From Curtobacterium flaccumfaciens (GTDB lineage: Bacteria > Actinomycetota > Actinomycetes > Actinomycetales > Microbacteriaceae): 64,000 nt of DNA. The notes beneath the pieces are model-generated. The model was not told the DNA's origin, ran no database searches, and saw only the letters and a program-made list of their open reading frames with translations. This document shows, piece after piece, positions 41,429-49,397 of the stretch (position 1 is the first letter of the stretch; each line of letters starts with the position of its first letter). The stretch spans positions 248,001 to 312,000 of the forward strand of contig NZ_JABMCF010000039.1 of the NCBI RefSeq assembly GCF_013359815.1, given 5' to 3'. The position numbers and the translations under genes are program-made.

Positions 41429-41773
41429 CTACTTCACGTGCAACATCTCCCGAGCAACTTGGCGCAGTTCCGGCCCGAGGATCTCGACGATAGGGGATCG
41501 CCGACCGAGACTTTCGACGAATGATACAGCTATCGCATTCTGCAACCATTCCTCGCCGCGGGCATAATCGATATCTAAATCGTCAAGCGTCATCTGAATG
41601 CGTGCACCCGTGGGATCGAGCCGGTATGCGGCGGAGATCTGGATGACAACGTCGCCTAGGAACAAGTGCTCCATCAGATTCTGGTTGTCATCCCAATTGA
41701 CCGGGTCGTCGAGCAGTTGCTTGTATTCAGGGTGCTTGACCACGAACTGTTCGCCCCATTCGGTCGGCGTCAA
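41429..41773 (-). CDS. DUF7674-like hypothetical protein, possible orphan immunity protein
   Basis: A 114-aa acidic soluble protein. LLDDPVNWDDNQNLMEHLFL, GDVVIQIS and LQNAIAVSFVESLG fit small all-helical acidic proteins such as DUF7674, a group often found beside polymorphic toxins. The TTG start has GGGAGG eight bases upstream, located inside the last codons of a short upstream frame (41777-41941), so the two would be translationally coupled. Codon use and base composition differ from the high-GC neighbours. An immunity role is inferred from size, acidity and the toxin-tail-like frame upstream. Confidence 0.65.
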   Translation of the reverse strand: MTPTEWGEQFVVKHPEYKQLLDDPVNWDDNQNLMEHLFLGDVVIQISAAYRLDPTGARIQMTLDDLDIDYARGEEWLQNAIAVSFVESLGRRSPIVEILGPELRQVAREMLHVK

Positions 41774-41776
41774 GGC

Positions 41777-41941
41777 TTAGCCTCCCATCGCGTTCTGCAG
41801 ATCGTCCAGGAGCGCCTGTGCCACTTGCCGATCGTGTTCGGAGAGGGGTCCTGACTTGCCCCCCAGCTTCTGGATCTTCTCAGCGGCAGCATCGAACTGG
41901 TTGGGCCAGGACGGATCGTACGGAACGAGCACAGTTCGCAC
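41777..41941 (-). pseudogene. 54-aa fragment, possible toxin C-terminal remnant
   Basis: A short frame reading VRTVLVPYDPSWPNQFDAAA then EKIQKLGGKSGPLSEHDRQV to AMGG. It ends three bases before the acidic 114-aa gene and carries that gene's ribosome-binding site. A stop codon in the same frame at 41987 prevents extension upstream. The layout, a short C-terminal piece followed at once by an immunity-like gene, resembles what remains when the body of a polymorphic toxin is lost. It could also be a genuine small gene. Confidence 0.45.
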
Positions 41942-42261
41942 TCTAGATCCCGCTGCGGTCGAGCCGCTGCCCGGCCGCCGATCGGCTTACGAGACGTGTC
42001 AGGGCGACAGTTCGCCCTTCTCCCTGGGAGGCCGCCCGCTGGCTCACCAAGTCAGTGAGCGAGCGTCCCGTGATCTTTGTCGCGTCGGGCCCTTCGCTTC
42101 GCGGTGATCATGTCGGTACTCGCCCGCGACTGGCCGGGCGGGTCGTCGAGCGGTCCTTCCGGCGCCCGGGCGGCTCCACCCGCCTCCGACGTCCGGTAGC
42201 CCATCGGCCAGCGGCCAACTACGCCTCATCGCCATCAAGTCGACCTGGTTGGGTGGAGTCC
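41942..42261. other. Intergenic region, 320 bases, no intact gene seen
   Basis: Both strands contain short interrupted frames but none with a start, ribosome site and plausible composition. One minus frame includes TDLVSQRAASQGEGRTVALT and ends near 41950; it may be part of a decayed reading frame. No terminator or operator was identified. Confidence 0.4.
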
Positions 42262-42483
42262 ATGTGGATCCCCGGACTCATCGCTGGGCCGGCGATCGTT
42301 GCGGTAGCGGTCGCCGCGTTCGTGCGTCCGGTGCCGATCGCGCAGTACTTCGTTGACGCACAGCGGAGCAGCGGCGGTCCGCAAAGTGCGATGACTCCGG
42401 GGCTCGTCCGTGTGCTCGCTGTGGGGCTGGCGATGATCGGCCTCGTCTGGACACTCCTGTCCATCTTCGGTCACTCCGAGTGA
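42262..42483 (+). CDS. Small membrane protein, 73 aa
   Basis: A 73-aa protein starting MWIPGLIAGPAIVAVAVAAF with two membrane helices (residues 4-21 and about 50-68) separated by a polar loop containing VDAQRSSGGPQSAMTPG. GGTGGAG lies five bases before the ATG, which decides this start over the longer upstream extension. It resembles small two-helix actinobacterial proteins such as the DUF6199 group, but this is a weak match. Monocistronic. Confidence 0.6.
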   Translation: MWIPGLIAGPAIVAVAVAAFVRPVPIAQYFVDAQRSSGGPQSAMTPGLVRVLAVGLAMIGLVWTLLSIFGHSE

Positions 42484-42590
42484 CTGGAGAGTCGCAGGCG
42501 CGACCAAATCGAGTCCGGTAGCGGATGGCTCACTGAAACGGGGACTGCGGCCGTTCGATCCCGACTGCCGCGACGGCGAGGTGCAGCGAT

Positions 42591-42959
42591 CTACGTGTTC
42601 GTCGCCGCCTTGAGGATGACGACGGCGACCGCGGTCAGCAAGAGGGCGCCGCCGAGGCCGGCGAGGGGGTACCAGACGCCGCCGGCGCGGTGGTGGCGGC
42701 GGATGCCGAACGCACCGCCGGTGATGACTGCCGCGAAGCCGCCGAATAAGGTGAGGCCCATGCTGCTGTACCAGCCGGCATCCCCGCAGGAAACGGTGCG
42801 GGCGGCGCAAGTGCTGTACGAGATGAGGCTCTCGTCCAGGATGTAGCCGACGCAGCCGATCGCGGCGAGCAGGCCGACGACGATGACGACCCAGATGAGG
42901 ACGAGGTTCCACAGCGCGCCGCGGTCGCCGAGCGGTGCGCGTTGGATGCGGGACGCCAT
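42591..42959 (-). CDS. Membrane protein, 122 aa
   Basis: A 122-aa protein with three membrane helices: NLVLIWVVIVVGLLAAIGCV near residue 20, YSSMGLTLFGGFAAVITGGA near 65 and LAGLGGALLLTAVAVVIL near the C-terminus. Cys pairs in the outer loop (STCAARTVSCGDAG) could form a disulfide. AGGAG precedes the ATG that begins MASRIQRAPLGDR. No function recognised. It lies 34 bases after the NUDIX gene on the same strand. Confidence 0.7.
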   Translation of the reverse strand: MASRIQRAPLGDRGALWNLVLIWVVIVVGLLAAIGCVGYILDESLISYSTCAARTVSCGDAGWYSSMGLTLFGGFAAVITGGAFGIRRHHRAGGVWYPLAGLGGALLLTAVAVVILKAATNT

Positions 42960-42993
42960 CGGGCTCCTGTTCTGGTCCGTCTCTCGGATGTCA

Positions 42994-43518
42994 TCAGAGT
43001 GCCATGCGGGCAGCGAGGATCGATGCCATCGCCGCTGGCCACAGCGCATCCAGCCGCGGCCCCCATGGTTCTGCCATCACCCCACTCTGGCGAAGCGCGG
43101 CGACCTCCGACAGGGAGACCCAACGCCAATCCATCACCTCGGTCGGATCCGCTCGCACCGCTGAACCACTCGGCTCCTGCACGACGAAGAGGTCCACGAG
43201 CGCCGTCTCCTCGGTGAAGCGGCCGACGCGGCGCAGCGCCTCGGGCTCGACTGTGACGTTGGTCTCCTCGAGCAGCTCTCGGCACGCAGCTGCAGGACCA
43301 GTCTCGCCTGCGAACGCGCTCCCACCGGGGAACTCCCACCCGAAGGCGAACTCCTTCGTCGGAGCCCGCTGCGTGAGCAGGACGGTTCCGTCGGCTCGGT
43401 AGACGCACACCGTGACCACCAGATGGAACGCCCCACCCGGCCAACCCGCGTCACCGCGCCGGAACGTCCCACCCGTCGGCACCCCGGCCGCGTCAACAAG
43501 ATCCCACCACTCGTCCAC
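42994..43518 (-). CDS. NUDIX hydrolase
   Basis: A 174-aa NUDIX protein of the IPP-isomerase-like subgroup, opening EWWDLVDAAGVPTGGTFRRG. The Nudix box is GGSAFAGETGPAAACRELLE followed by ETNV, matching GX5EX7REUXEE with a conservative change at the final Gly. The core IPP isomerase Cys is not evident, so a nucleotide or dinucleotide pyrophosphohydrolase role is more likely. The GTG start gives the best N-terminus. The membrane protein gene at 42591-42959 follows on the same strand. Confidence 0.88.
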   Translation of the reverse strand: MDEWWDLVDAAGVPTGGTFRRGDAGWPGGAFHLVVTVCVYRADGTVLLTQRAPTKEFAFGWEFPGGSAFAGETGPAAACRELLEETNVTVEPEALRRVGRFTEETALVDLFVVQEPSGSAVRADPTEVMDWRWVSLSEVAALRQSGVMAEPWGPRLDALWPAAMASILAARMAL

Positions 43519-43626
43519 ACCGCCAGCGTAGGACGAACCGGCACGCGGAACGTCGACATGCGGCGTCCGGCAGCGGATCGGCTACCGAGACGTGGACGAG
43601 GGGTTCCAGTGGTCGGAGCAGGACGG

Positions 43627-43632
43627 TAACGT
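43627..43632 (+). promoter_or_regulatory. -10 element (TAACGT) of a probably leaderless phosphotransferase transcript
   Basis: TAACGT fits TANNNT and ends six bases before the ATG at 43639, the same geometry as in front of nucS. No ribosome-binding site fits between box and start codon. Confidence 0.5.
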
Positions 43633-43638
43633 GCCGCC

Positions 43639-44523
43639 ATGCACTGGGGGGACACCGGACTCGACGACGAGCAGATCGCGTTCGTGCAGCAGACGCTCCC
43701 CGACGCCGTCGTCGTGGCCGATGAGTCGTGGGGGCTCCTCGACACGAGGGTCCTGCACGTCCGCGCTGGCGACGACGGCTTCACCGTGAAGGCCTCCAGC
43801 CAGACCAACACGCACTTCCCTCGCGAGCTCGACGCCCACCGCACCGCCACCGCCGCCCTCCGAGCCAGCGGGGACGCCGGTGCCCTCGTCGCCGCGAACG
43901 AGGAGCACCGCGTCCTCGTGCTGGAACGCGTCCCCGGGCACCTCGCCCTCGGGACCCCGGACGAGCACGACACCGACGTCCACCGTCAGGCCGGGGCAGT
44001 GCTCCGACGGCTGCACGACCAGGACACCCGCCACGACCCGACGTTCCTGCAGCACGAGCAGGCGAAGGCACTGGCCGCGCTCGACGCCCCGCACCGGATC
44101 CCCGACGACGTGGTCGCCCGCGCGCGAGCAGCACTGCGCGCACTCCCGACCGACCACGCGACGCAGCCCCTCGTCCCGACCCACGGCGACTTCCACCCGC
44201 GCAACTGGATCGTGGACGACGACGCCCGCGACAGCCGCGACGACCGGCACCGCAGGCTCCGCGTCATCGACTTCGGCCGGTTCGGCTGGCGCCCCGCGTC
44301 CTTCGACCTCACCCGCCTCGCGGTGCTCCACTGGCAGCACGATCCCGCCCTCGAAGCGGCGTTCTTCGACGGGTACGGCGACGACCCGCGCACTGCGGAC
44401 GCGTGGCGCTGGCTGCAACTCCGCGAAGCAGTGGGCACCGCGACCTGGGCCTACGCGGTCGGCGACGAGGGCTTCGAGGCCCAGGGCCACGACATGCTCC
44501 GCCGCGCCCTCGCCGCGTTCTGA
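43639..44523 (+). CDS. Aminoglycoside phosphotransferase (APH) family protein
   Basis: A 294-aa kinase-like protein. The catalytic loop is VPTHGDFHPRNWIVDDD with Asp of HGDFHPRN as base, and RVIDFGRFGWRP supplies the metal-binding DFG. An N-terminal beta-lobe with FTVKASS carries the ATP-binding Lys. The family phosphorylates antibiotics, choline, sugars or other small alcohols; sequence alone does not identify a drug target, and a metabolic role is as likely as resistance. The start appears leaderless. It is convergent with the acetyltransferase gene 21 bases downstream. Confidence 0.88.
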   Translation: MHWGDTGLDDEQIAFVQQTLPDAVVVADESWGLLDTRVLHVRAGDDGFTVKASSQTNTHFPRELDAHRTATAALRASGDAGALVAANEEHRVLVLERVPGHLALGTPDEHDTDVHRQAGAVLRRLHDQDTRHDPTFLQHEQAKALAALDAPHRIPDDVVARARAALRALPTDHATQPLVPTHGDFHPRNWIVDDDARDSRDDRHRRLRVIDFGRFGWRPASFDLTRLAVLHWQHDPALEAAFFDGYGDDPRTADAWRWLQLREAVGTATWAYAVGDEGFEAQGHDMLRRALAAF

Positions 44524-44544
44524 CCCGTCAGACCAGGACGCAGC

Positions 44545-45462
44545 TCACGGCACCCGCACGAACCGCGGCGCCCCACGGTCCCGCAGTCGGAAGCCGAGGT
44601 GCTGGTACAGCCCGATCGCCCCGGTGTTCCCGGCGGCCGCGTGCATCAGCGGGGTCTCCCCACGCTCCCGGATCCCGTGCGCGACGGCGAGCACCAACCG
44701 ACGCCCGAACCCCTGCCCCCGGTACGCCTCGTCCGTGCACACCGCGCTGATCTCGGTCCACCCCGGCGGGTGCAGGCGCTCCCCCGCCATGGCGACGAGC
44801 CGCCCGTCCCGCCGGATGCCCAGGTACGTGCCGAGCTCGATCGTCCGCGGCAGGAACGGCCCGGGCTTCGTCCGCTCCACCAGGGCGGTCATCTCCGGCA
44901 CGTCGTCGGGCGTCAGCACGACGGCTTCGTCGTCCGGCGCACCCTCGATCGCCTCACCGGTCAACTGCACGCCGCCGGCACCCTCGACGAGTTCCCACCC
45001 CTCGGGCAGGACGGCAGCCGCACCGACGCCGAGCATCCCGCCCGACCCGAGCAGCGCCCGGACGTCCTCCCAGTCCTGCGCGGTGGGCTGCGCGGGGATC
45101 CCCGTCCACACCGACACGTCGGTCTGGTAGCGGACGACGTCGCCACGCCGCTCGGCGAACCGCGCGTGGTGGCTGTTCAGCGCGGCCATGGCGGGTGCGT
45201 CGAGCATGCGTGTCGGGGTGCCGTCGTCGGCGATCGTCAGGTCGAGCGTCCGGAGCGCCTCGCCGCGGGAGTCTCCGCCGCGGAACCCGAGGTCCTCGAT
45301 CCGCCGTCGATCGCCGTCCGCCCACCCGGCGGTGTCTGCGACCACGCCCGAGGCGTACTGGTTCGTGGCACGTTGCACGACCAGCTCGACGTCCGCTGCC
45401 GAGGCCACGAGGACCTCTCCCGGTCGGGGCAGCGCGGTCGAGGTCGGCGCAGTCGTCGTCAT
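44545..45462 (-). CDS. GNAT family N-acetyltransferase
   Basis: A 305-aa protein whose C-terminal half is a GNAT domain. AVCTDEAYRGQGFGRRLVLA is the acetyl-CoA pyrophosphate loop (Q/RxxGxG/A), preceded by LVAMAGERLHPPGWTEIS and followed by ETPLMHAAAGNTGAIGLYQH. The N-terminal 150 residues are Asp/Arg/Ala-rich and probably form a substrate-recognition or degenerate second GNAT module, as in FR47-type enzymes. The acceptor is unknown. The start is the ATG opening MTTTAPTSTALPRPGEV. It is monocistronic and convergent with the phosphotransferase gene. Confidence 0.87.
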   Translation of the reverse strand: MTTTAPTSTALPRPGEVLVASAADVELVVQRATNQYASGVVADTAGWADGDRRRIEDLGFRGGDSRGEALRTLDLTIADDGTPTRMLDAPAMAALNSHHARFAERRGDVVRYQTDVSVWTGIPAQPTAQDWEDVRALLGSGGMLGVGAAAVLPEGWELVEGAGGVQLTGEAIEGAPDDEAVVLTPDDVPEMTALVERTKPGPFLPRTIELGTYLGIRRDGRLVAMAGERLHPPGWTEISAVCTDEAYRGQGFGRRLVLAVAHGIRERGETPLMHAAAGNTGAIGLYQHLGFRLRDRGAPRFVRVP

Positions 45463-45558
45463 CCCACCATTCTCCGCCCGCGGCGAGCGCCGCCGACGCA
45501 TCGTTGCACTCGGTGACGCCGTGCCGCGGCTCGCACGGTGCGAGGGGGCCCACGGCCT

Positions 45559-45619
45559 GTGCGAGGTTCCGTGCTCGGTGCGGGGGCACGTGCACCGCAC
45601 GGAGTACGGAACCTCGCAC
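45559..45619. repeat. Long inverted repeat with GTGCGAGGTTCC motif
   Basis: Arms of 24 bases (45559-45582 and 45596-45619) pair with only two mismatches around a 13-base loop. The outer sequence GTGCGAGGTTCC also occurs in the intergenic repeat field at 52091-52423. It lies between the peptidase stop and the acetyltransferase start, where it may terminate the peptidase operon or mark a dispersed REP-like family. Confidence 0.7.
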
Positions 45620-45642
45620 CAGACCGAGCGACCCGCCCCGTC

Positions 45643-47589
45643 TCACCCCAGCCGGGCCGCCACGAACTCCACCATCCGCCGCACCAGCAGCGCCTGCGAC
45701 GCCGACCGCCGGTACTCGTGCCCCTCGCCCTCGAGCTCCAGGTACTCCACGTCGTGCGACCGCTCCCGCAGCGCCGCGACCACCTGGTGCGCCTCACCGA
45801 TCGGCACGTTCGTGTCGAGCTCACCGTGCACGACGAGCAGCGGCGCCGTGACGTCGTCGATCGCACGCATCGGCGACAGTGCCGCGAGCAGGGCTTCGTC
45901 CTCGACGGGGTGGCCGTACTTCGTCGCGGCAGCGGCCGCGATCCACGGTTCGGTGTCCCGGTAGAAGGTCGCGAAGTCGCTCATCCCGCACACCGCGACC
46001 CCGGCCGCGAACACGTCGGGCGTGAACGCCAACGACGCGAGCGTCGCGTACCCACCGTACGAGCGACCCTCGACGGCGACCCGGGAACGCTCGGCGTACC
46101 CGTTGGTCACCAGGAACCGCGCGCAGTCGACGACGTCGGCGAGCGCGTTCCACCGCAGCGCCAGGTCGTCGGCGTGCACGAACTCGTGGCCGTACCCGCT
46201 GGAGCCACGGATGTTCGGCGCGAACACGGTCACCCCGGCGGCGGCGAGCGCCTGGTGCTGCGGCGAGAACGTGGGTCGCTCCTGCGACTCCGGTCCGCCG
46301 TGCAGGTGGACGAGCGCTGCGCGGCCGGGAGGCCCGACATGCGTTCCGACGTCGGCTCCCGCCACCGACGCGGTCGGCTCCACGGCCCGGTACAGCCACC
46401 CGGTCAGCTCCAGTCCGTCGCGGGCGGCGAACCGCTCGAGCGTCGGCTCGACCAGCTGCACGTCGGGCAGCACCGGCAGGTCGGTGACCCTGCTCCAGGT
46501 CAGCGCGTTCGTGTCGAGCCGCCACAGTTCGCGCGGACGGGTCGGTCCCTCGACGGCGAGCAGCACGCTCCGGCCGTCACGGCTGAGCACGGGGTCGGTG
46601 ACGACGTACCCGGGCAGGTCCGGCACGGGGGTGCGCGAGGCGTCGTGCGTGTTGATGAGGTCGAGTTCGCTGCGACCGTCGACGTTCCAGACGAGCAGCA
46701 GGGTGCGGCCGGCGTCGTCGGCGTCCAGGTACTCGAGCTCGGCGTCGTCCCGCTCGACGATCCGTCGGGGTGTGCCGCGCCAGCCGTGCGGCCCGACCGG
46801 CTGCGCGACGAGTCCGCGGCGGGGCAGTCCGGCCTCGGTGGCGACGTAGGCGACGAGCGGGCTGGTCTCGCTCGCGGGCGAGGGCCGCAGGAACGCGATC
46901 TCGGCGGACCCGTCGGGGTCGTCGGCGAACAGGGCGTGGCTCTCGTCGGTCAGCCGGTCGACCACCACGACGAACTCCTGGCCGCGCTGCCCGTCGCTCA
47001 GCACGACGAGCCGTTCCTCCACCGACAGGTCGAGGATGTGGATGAGCTCCCCCACGGCCAGGTCGTCGCGGTCCCCGGTGACCGGGTCGACCAGGTACGC
47101 ACGGGCCGGCTGCTCGGGCTCGGTCGAGGGCAGGGTGATGACGACCCGGTGTCCGCTGCGGCTCCACGGTCCGAGTTCGGCGTGCTGGTACCGCGAGCCG
47201 GCGATCTGCGCGGCGTCGGAGCCGTCCGGCCGCACCACCCAGACCTGTTGCTTCACGCCGCCGTCGGTCGCGATGGCGACGGCGAGCCACTCCCCGTCGG
47301 ACGACCACGACACCCGGATCACGGGGTCGTCGGAGAGCGCGATCCGCACCGGTTCCGGCAGCTCGCCGCCGATGACGACGTCTTGCACGAACACCTCGGG
47401 GGTGCCGTGCCGGTCGCTCACGAACGCCACGCGCCGGGCGTTCCGGGTCATGGTCGGTCCCCACGACCCCCAGGCGGCGGTGAGCCGCGCACCCAGGTCG
47501 GCCGCCGCCCTGGTGGTGACCGACGGCTCGACGGTGGCCGACGACGCGACGCCCTGCGCGCCTCCAGTCCGGACGGAACCCACGGTCAC
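45643..47589 (-). CDS. S9 family prolyl oligopeptidase-like peptidase
   Basis: A 648-aa serine peptidase. The first 380 residues form a beta-propeller with WD-like repeats (VSWSSDGEWLAVAI, PWSRSGHRVVITL, LSRDGRSVLLAVEG). The C-terminal alpha/beta-hydrolase domain has VHLHGGPESQERPTF (oxyanion region), VEGRSYGGYATL with the nucleophile Ser near 510, GELDTNVPIGE with Asp near 590 and EGEGHEYRR with His near 624. No signal peptide, so it works on short peptides in the cytoplasm. Its GTG overlaps the stop of the amidotransferase gene. The operon suggests it recycles the amidated dipeptide made by the two upstream enzymes. Confidence 0.9.
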   Translation of the reverse strand: MTVGSVRTGGAQGVASSATVEPSVTTRAAADLGARLTAAWGSWGPTMTRNARRVAFVSDRHGTPEVFVQDVVIGGELPEPVRIALSDDPVIRVSWSSDGEWLAVAIATDGGVKQQVWVVRPDGSDAAQIAGSRYQHAELGPWSRSGHRVVITLPSTEPEQPARAYLVDPVTGDRDDLAVGELIHILDLSVEERLVVLSDGQRGQEFVVVVDRLTDESHALFADDPDGSAEIAFLRPSPASETSPLVAYVATEAGLPRRGLVAQPVGPHGWRGTPRRIVERDDAELEYLDADDAGRTLLLVWNVDGRSELDLINTHDASRTPVPDLPGYVVTDPVLSRDGRSVLLAVEGPTRPRELWRLDTNALTWSRVTDLPVLPDVQLVEPTLERFAARDGLELTGWLYRAVEPTASVAGADVGTHVGPPGRAALVHLHGGPESQERPTFSPQHQALAAAGVTVFAPNIRGSSGYGHEFVHADDLALRWNALADVVDCARFLVTNGYAERSRVAVEGRSYGGYATLASLAFTPDVFAAGVAVCGMSDFATFYRDTEPWIAAAAATKYGHPVEDEALLAALSPMRAIDDVTAPLLVVHGELDTNVPIGEAHQVVAALRERSHDVEYLELEGEGHEYRRSASQALLVRRMVEFVAARLG

Positions 47590-49397
47590 CGCACCCCCTG
47601 CTGCTGCAGCCACATCTCGATCAGGCCGAGCTGCCAGAGCGCGTTCGCGCCGATCGCGGTCCTGGTGCTGTTCGGGTCCTGCAGCATCCGCTCGACGGTG
47701 GCGGGGTCGAAGAGCCCGCGCTCCCGCGCCTCGGGTGCGTGCAGCGCGTCGCGGACGCGCTCCAGGTACGGGCCCTCGAGCTGCCGGATGGCGGGGACCG
47801 GGAACGAGCCCTTGCTGCGGTCGATGACGGCGTCGGGCACGATCCCGCGTGAGGCGCGCTTCATCACGCCCTTGCCGCCGTCGGTGAGCTTCATCGACGG
47901 CGGGATCGCGGCGGCGAGCTCGACGAACTCGTGGTCCAGGAACGGCACGCGGGCCTCGAGCCCCCACGCCATCGTCATGTTGTCGACGCGCTTCACCGGG
48001 TCGTCGACGAGCATGATCGTCGTGTCGCTCCGGAGCGCAGCATCGACGCTCGTCTCCGCGCCCGGCCGTGCGAACTGGCGGTCCACGAACGCCGACGGGG
48101 TGTCGTCGTCGCTCTTCCACCGCTCCCCGAGCAGGCCCTGCAGCGCCGGCCAGCGGCGGTCCATGAACACGGAGCGGTAGGCCTCGGCCGCCTGGTCGCG
48201 CGGCACGTCGGCGAGTGGCGGGTACCAGTCGTAGCCGGCGAGCACCTCGTCGGCGCCCTGGCCGGACTGCACCACCTTGACGTGCTGCGAGACCTCCTGC
48301 GACAGCAGGTAGAAGGCGACGCAGTCGTGGCTGACCATCGGCTCGCTCATCGCGGCGACCGCACCGTCGATGCCGTCGAGCAGCCGCGACGAGGGGATGT
48401 GGATGCGGTGGTGGTCGGTGCCGAAGTGCTTCGCGACCTGGTCGGAGTACTCGAACTCGTCGCCGGACTCGCCACCGGCCGCCTCGAACCCGATGCTGAA
48501 CGTGGCGAGGTCCTGCTGCCCGGCCTCGGCGAGCAGCCCGACCACGAGCGAGGAGTCGATCCCACCGGAGAGCAGCACCCCGACCGGGACGTCAGCGACC
48601 ATCCGGCGCTCGACGGCGGTGCGGAGCGAGCCGATGAACGCCTGCTCCCAGTCGCGCTCGGACCAGTCGGACTTGGCTGGGTCACGCTCGAAACGGGGCT
48701 CCCAGTAGACGGTGTCGTGTGTGGTGCCGTCGGGGTCGATCACGCGGACGGTCGCGGGCGGGAGCTTGCCGACGCCGGACAGGATCGTGCGGGGTGCGGG
48801 GACGATCGAGTGGAAGCTCATGTACGAGGCGAAGGCGACGGGGTCGATGGACGTGTCGACTTCCTTGGTGCCGGAGCCGCTCGCGCCGCAGTCCCCCGCC
48901 AGGATCGCGGGCAGGGAGCTTGCGAACCTCAGCCCACCCGGGACGGGCGCGACGTAGAACGGCTTGATGCCGAGCCGGTCCCGCGCCAGCACCAGTCGGC
49001 CACTGCCGTGCTCCCAGATGGCGATGGCGAACATCCCGATCAGGTGGTCGACGAACGCGGTGCCCCACTCGGCGTACGCCAGGGCGATGACCTCGGTGTC
49101 CGACGTCGACGCGAACCGGTGCCCCTTGCCGTGCAGCTCGTCGCGGAGCTGCCGGTAGTTGTAGACCATCCCGTTGTAGGCGATCGTCAGCCCGGCCTCG
49201 GCCAGCACCATCGGCTGCGCGCCCGCGGTGGACAGGTCGACGATGGACAGCCGTCGGTGCCCGAGCGCGACCGGGCCGCGAGCCCACAGGCCGTCGCCGT
49301 CCGGGCCGCGGTGCGTCATGCAGCCGGTCATCCGGGCGACCGCCCCGACGTCCGGCGCTCGGCCGTCGAACCGGATCTCACCCGCGAGTCCACACAT
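47586..49397 (-). CDS. N-acetylglutaminylglutamine-type amidotransferase (asparagine synthase family)
   Basis: A 603-aa class-II glutamine amidotransferase. Cys2 in MCGLAGEIRFDGRAP is the glutaminase nucleophile, and RGPDGDGLWARGPVALGHRR and YNGMVYNYRQLRDEL complete this domain. The synthetase domain has the PPi motif VGVLLSGGIDSSLVVGLLAE near residue 280 and the SEPMVSHDCVAFYLLS and QSGQGADEVLAGYDWYPPL blocks, characteristic of the NAGGN amidotransferase subgroup rather than AsnB. These convert the C-terminal carboxylate of N-acetylglutaminylglutamine to an amide, giving an osmoprotectant. It overlaps the GCS2/ATP-grasp gene by one base and the peptidase by four. Confidence 0.88.
   Translation of the reverse strand: MCGLAGEIRFDGRAPDVGAVARMTGCMTHRGPDGDGLWARGPVALGHRRLSIVDLSTAGAQPMVLAEAGLTIAYNGMVYNYRQLRDELHGKGHRFASTSDTEVIALAYAEWGTAFVDHLIGMFAIAIWEHGSGRLVLARDRLGIKPFYVAPVPGGLRFASSLPAILAGDCGASGSGTKEVDTSIDPVAFASYMSFHSIVPAPRTILSGVGKLPPATVRVIDPDGTTHDTVYWEPRFERDPAKSDWSERDWEQAFIGSLRTAVERRMVADVPVGVLLSGGIDSSLVVGLLAEAGQQDLATFSIGFEAAGGESGDEFEYSDQVAKHFGTDHHRIHIPSSRLLDGIDGAVAAMSEPMVSHDCVAFYLLSQEVSQHVKVVQSGQGADEVLAGYDWYPPLADVPRDQAAEAYRSVFMDRRWPALQGLLGERWKSDDDTPSAFVDRQFARPGAETSVDAALRSDTTIMLVDDPVKRVDNMTMAWGLEARVPFLDHEFVELAAAIPPSMKLTDGGKGVMKRASRGIVPDAVIDRSKGSFPVPAIRQLEGPYLERVRDALHAPEARERGLFDPATVERMLQDPNSTRTAIGANALWQLGLIEMWLQQQGVR

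Noticed and set aside
42044-42238. 64-codon minus-strand frame
   Set aside because: Arg/Gly/Pro-rich composition, no ribosome-binding site and no continuity with neighbouring frames.
43639-44523. Antibiotic-resistance aminoglycoside kinase
   Set aside because: Only the generic APH fold is visible. Nothing in the sequence or neighbourhood supports a specific drug target.
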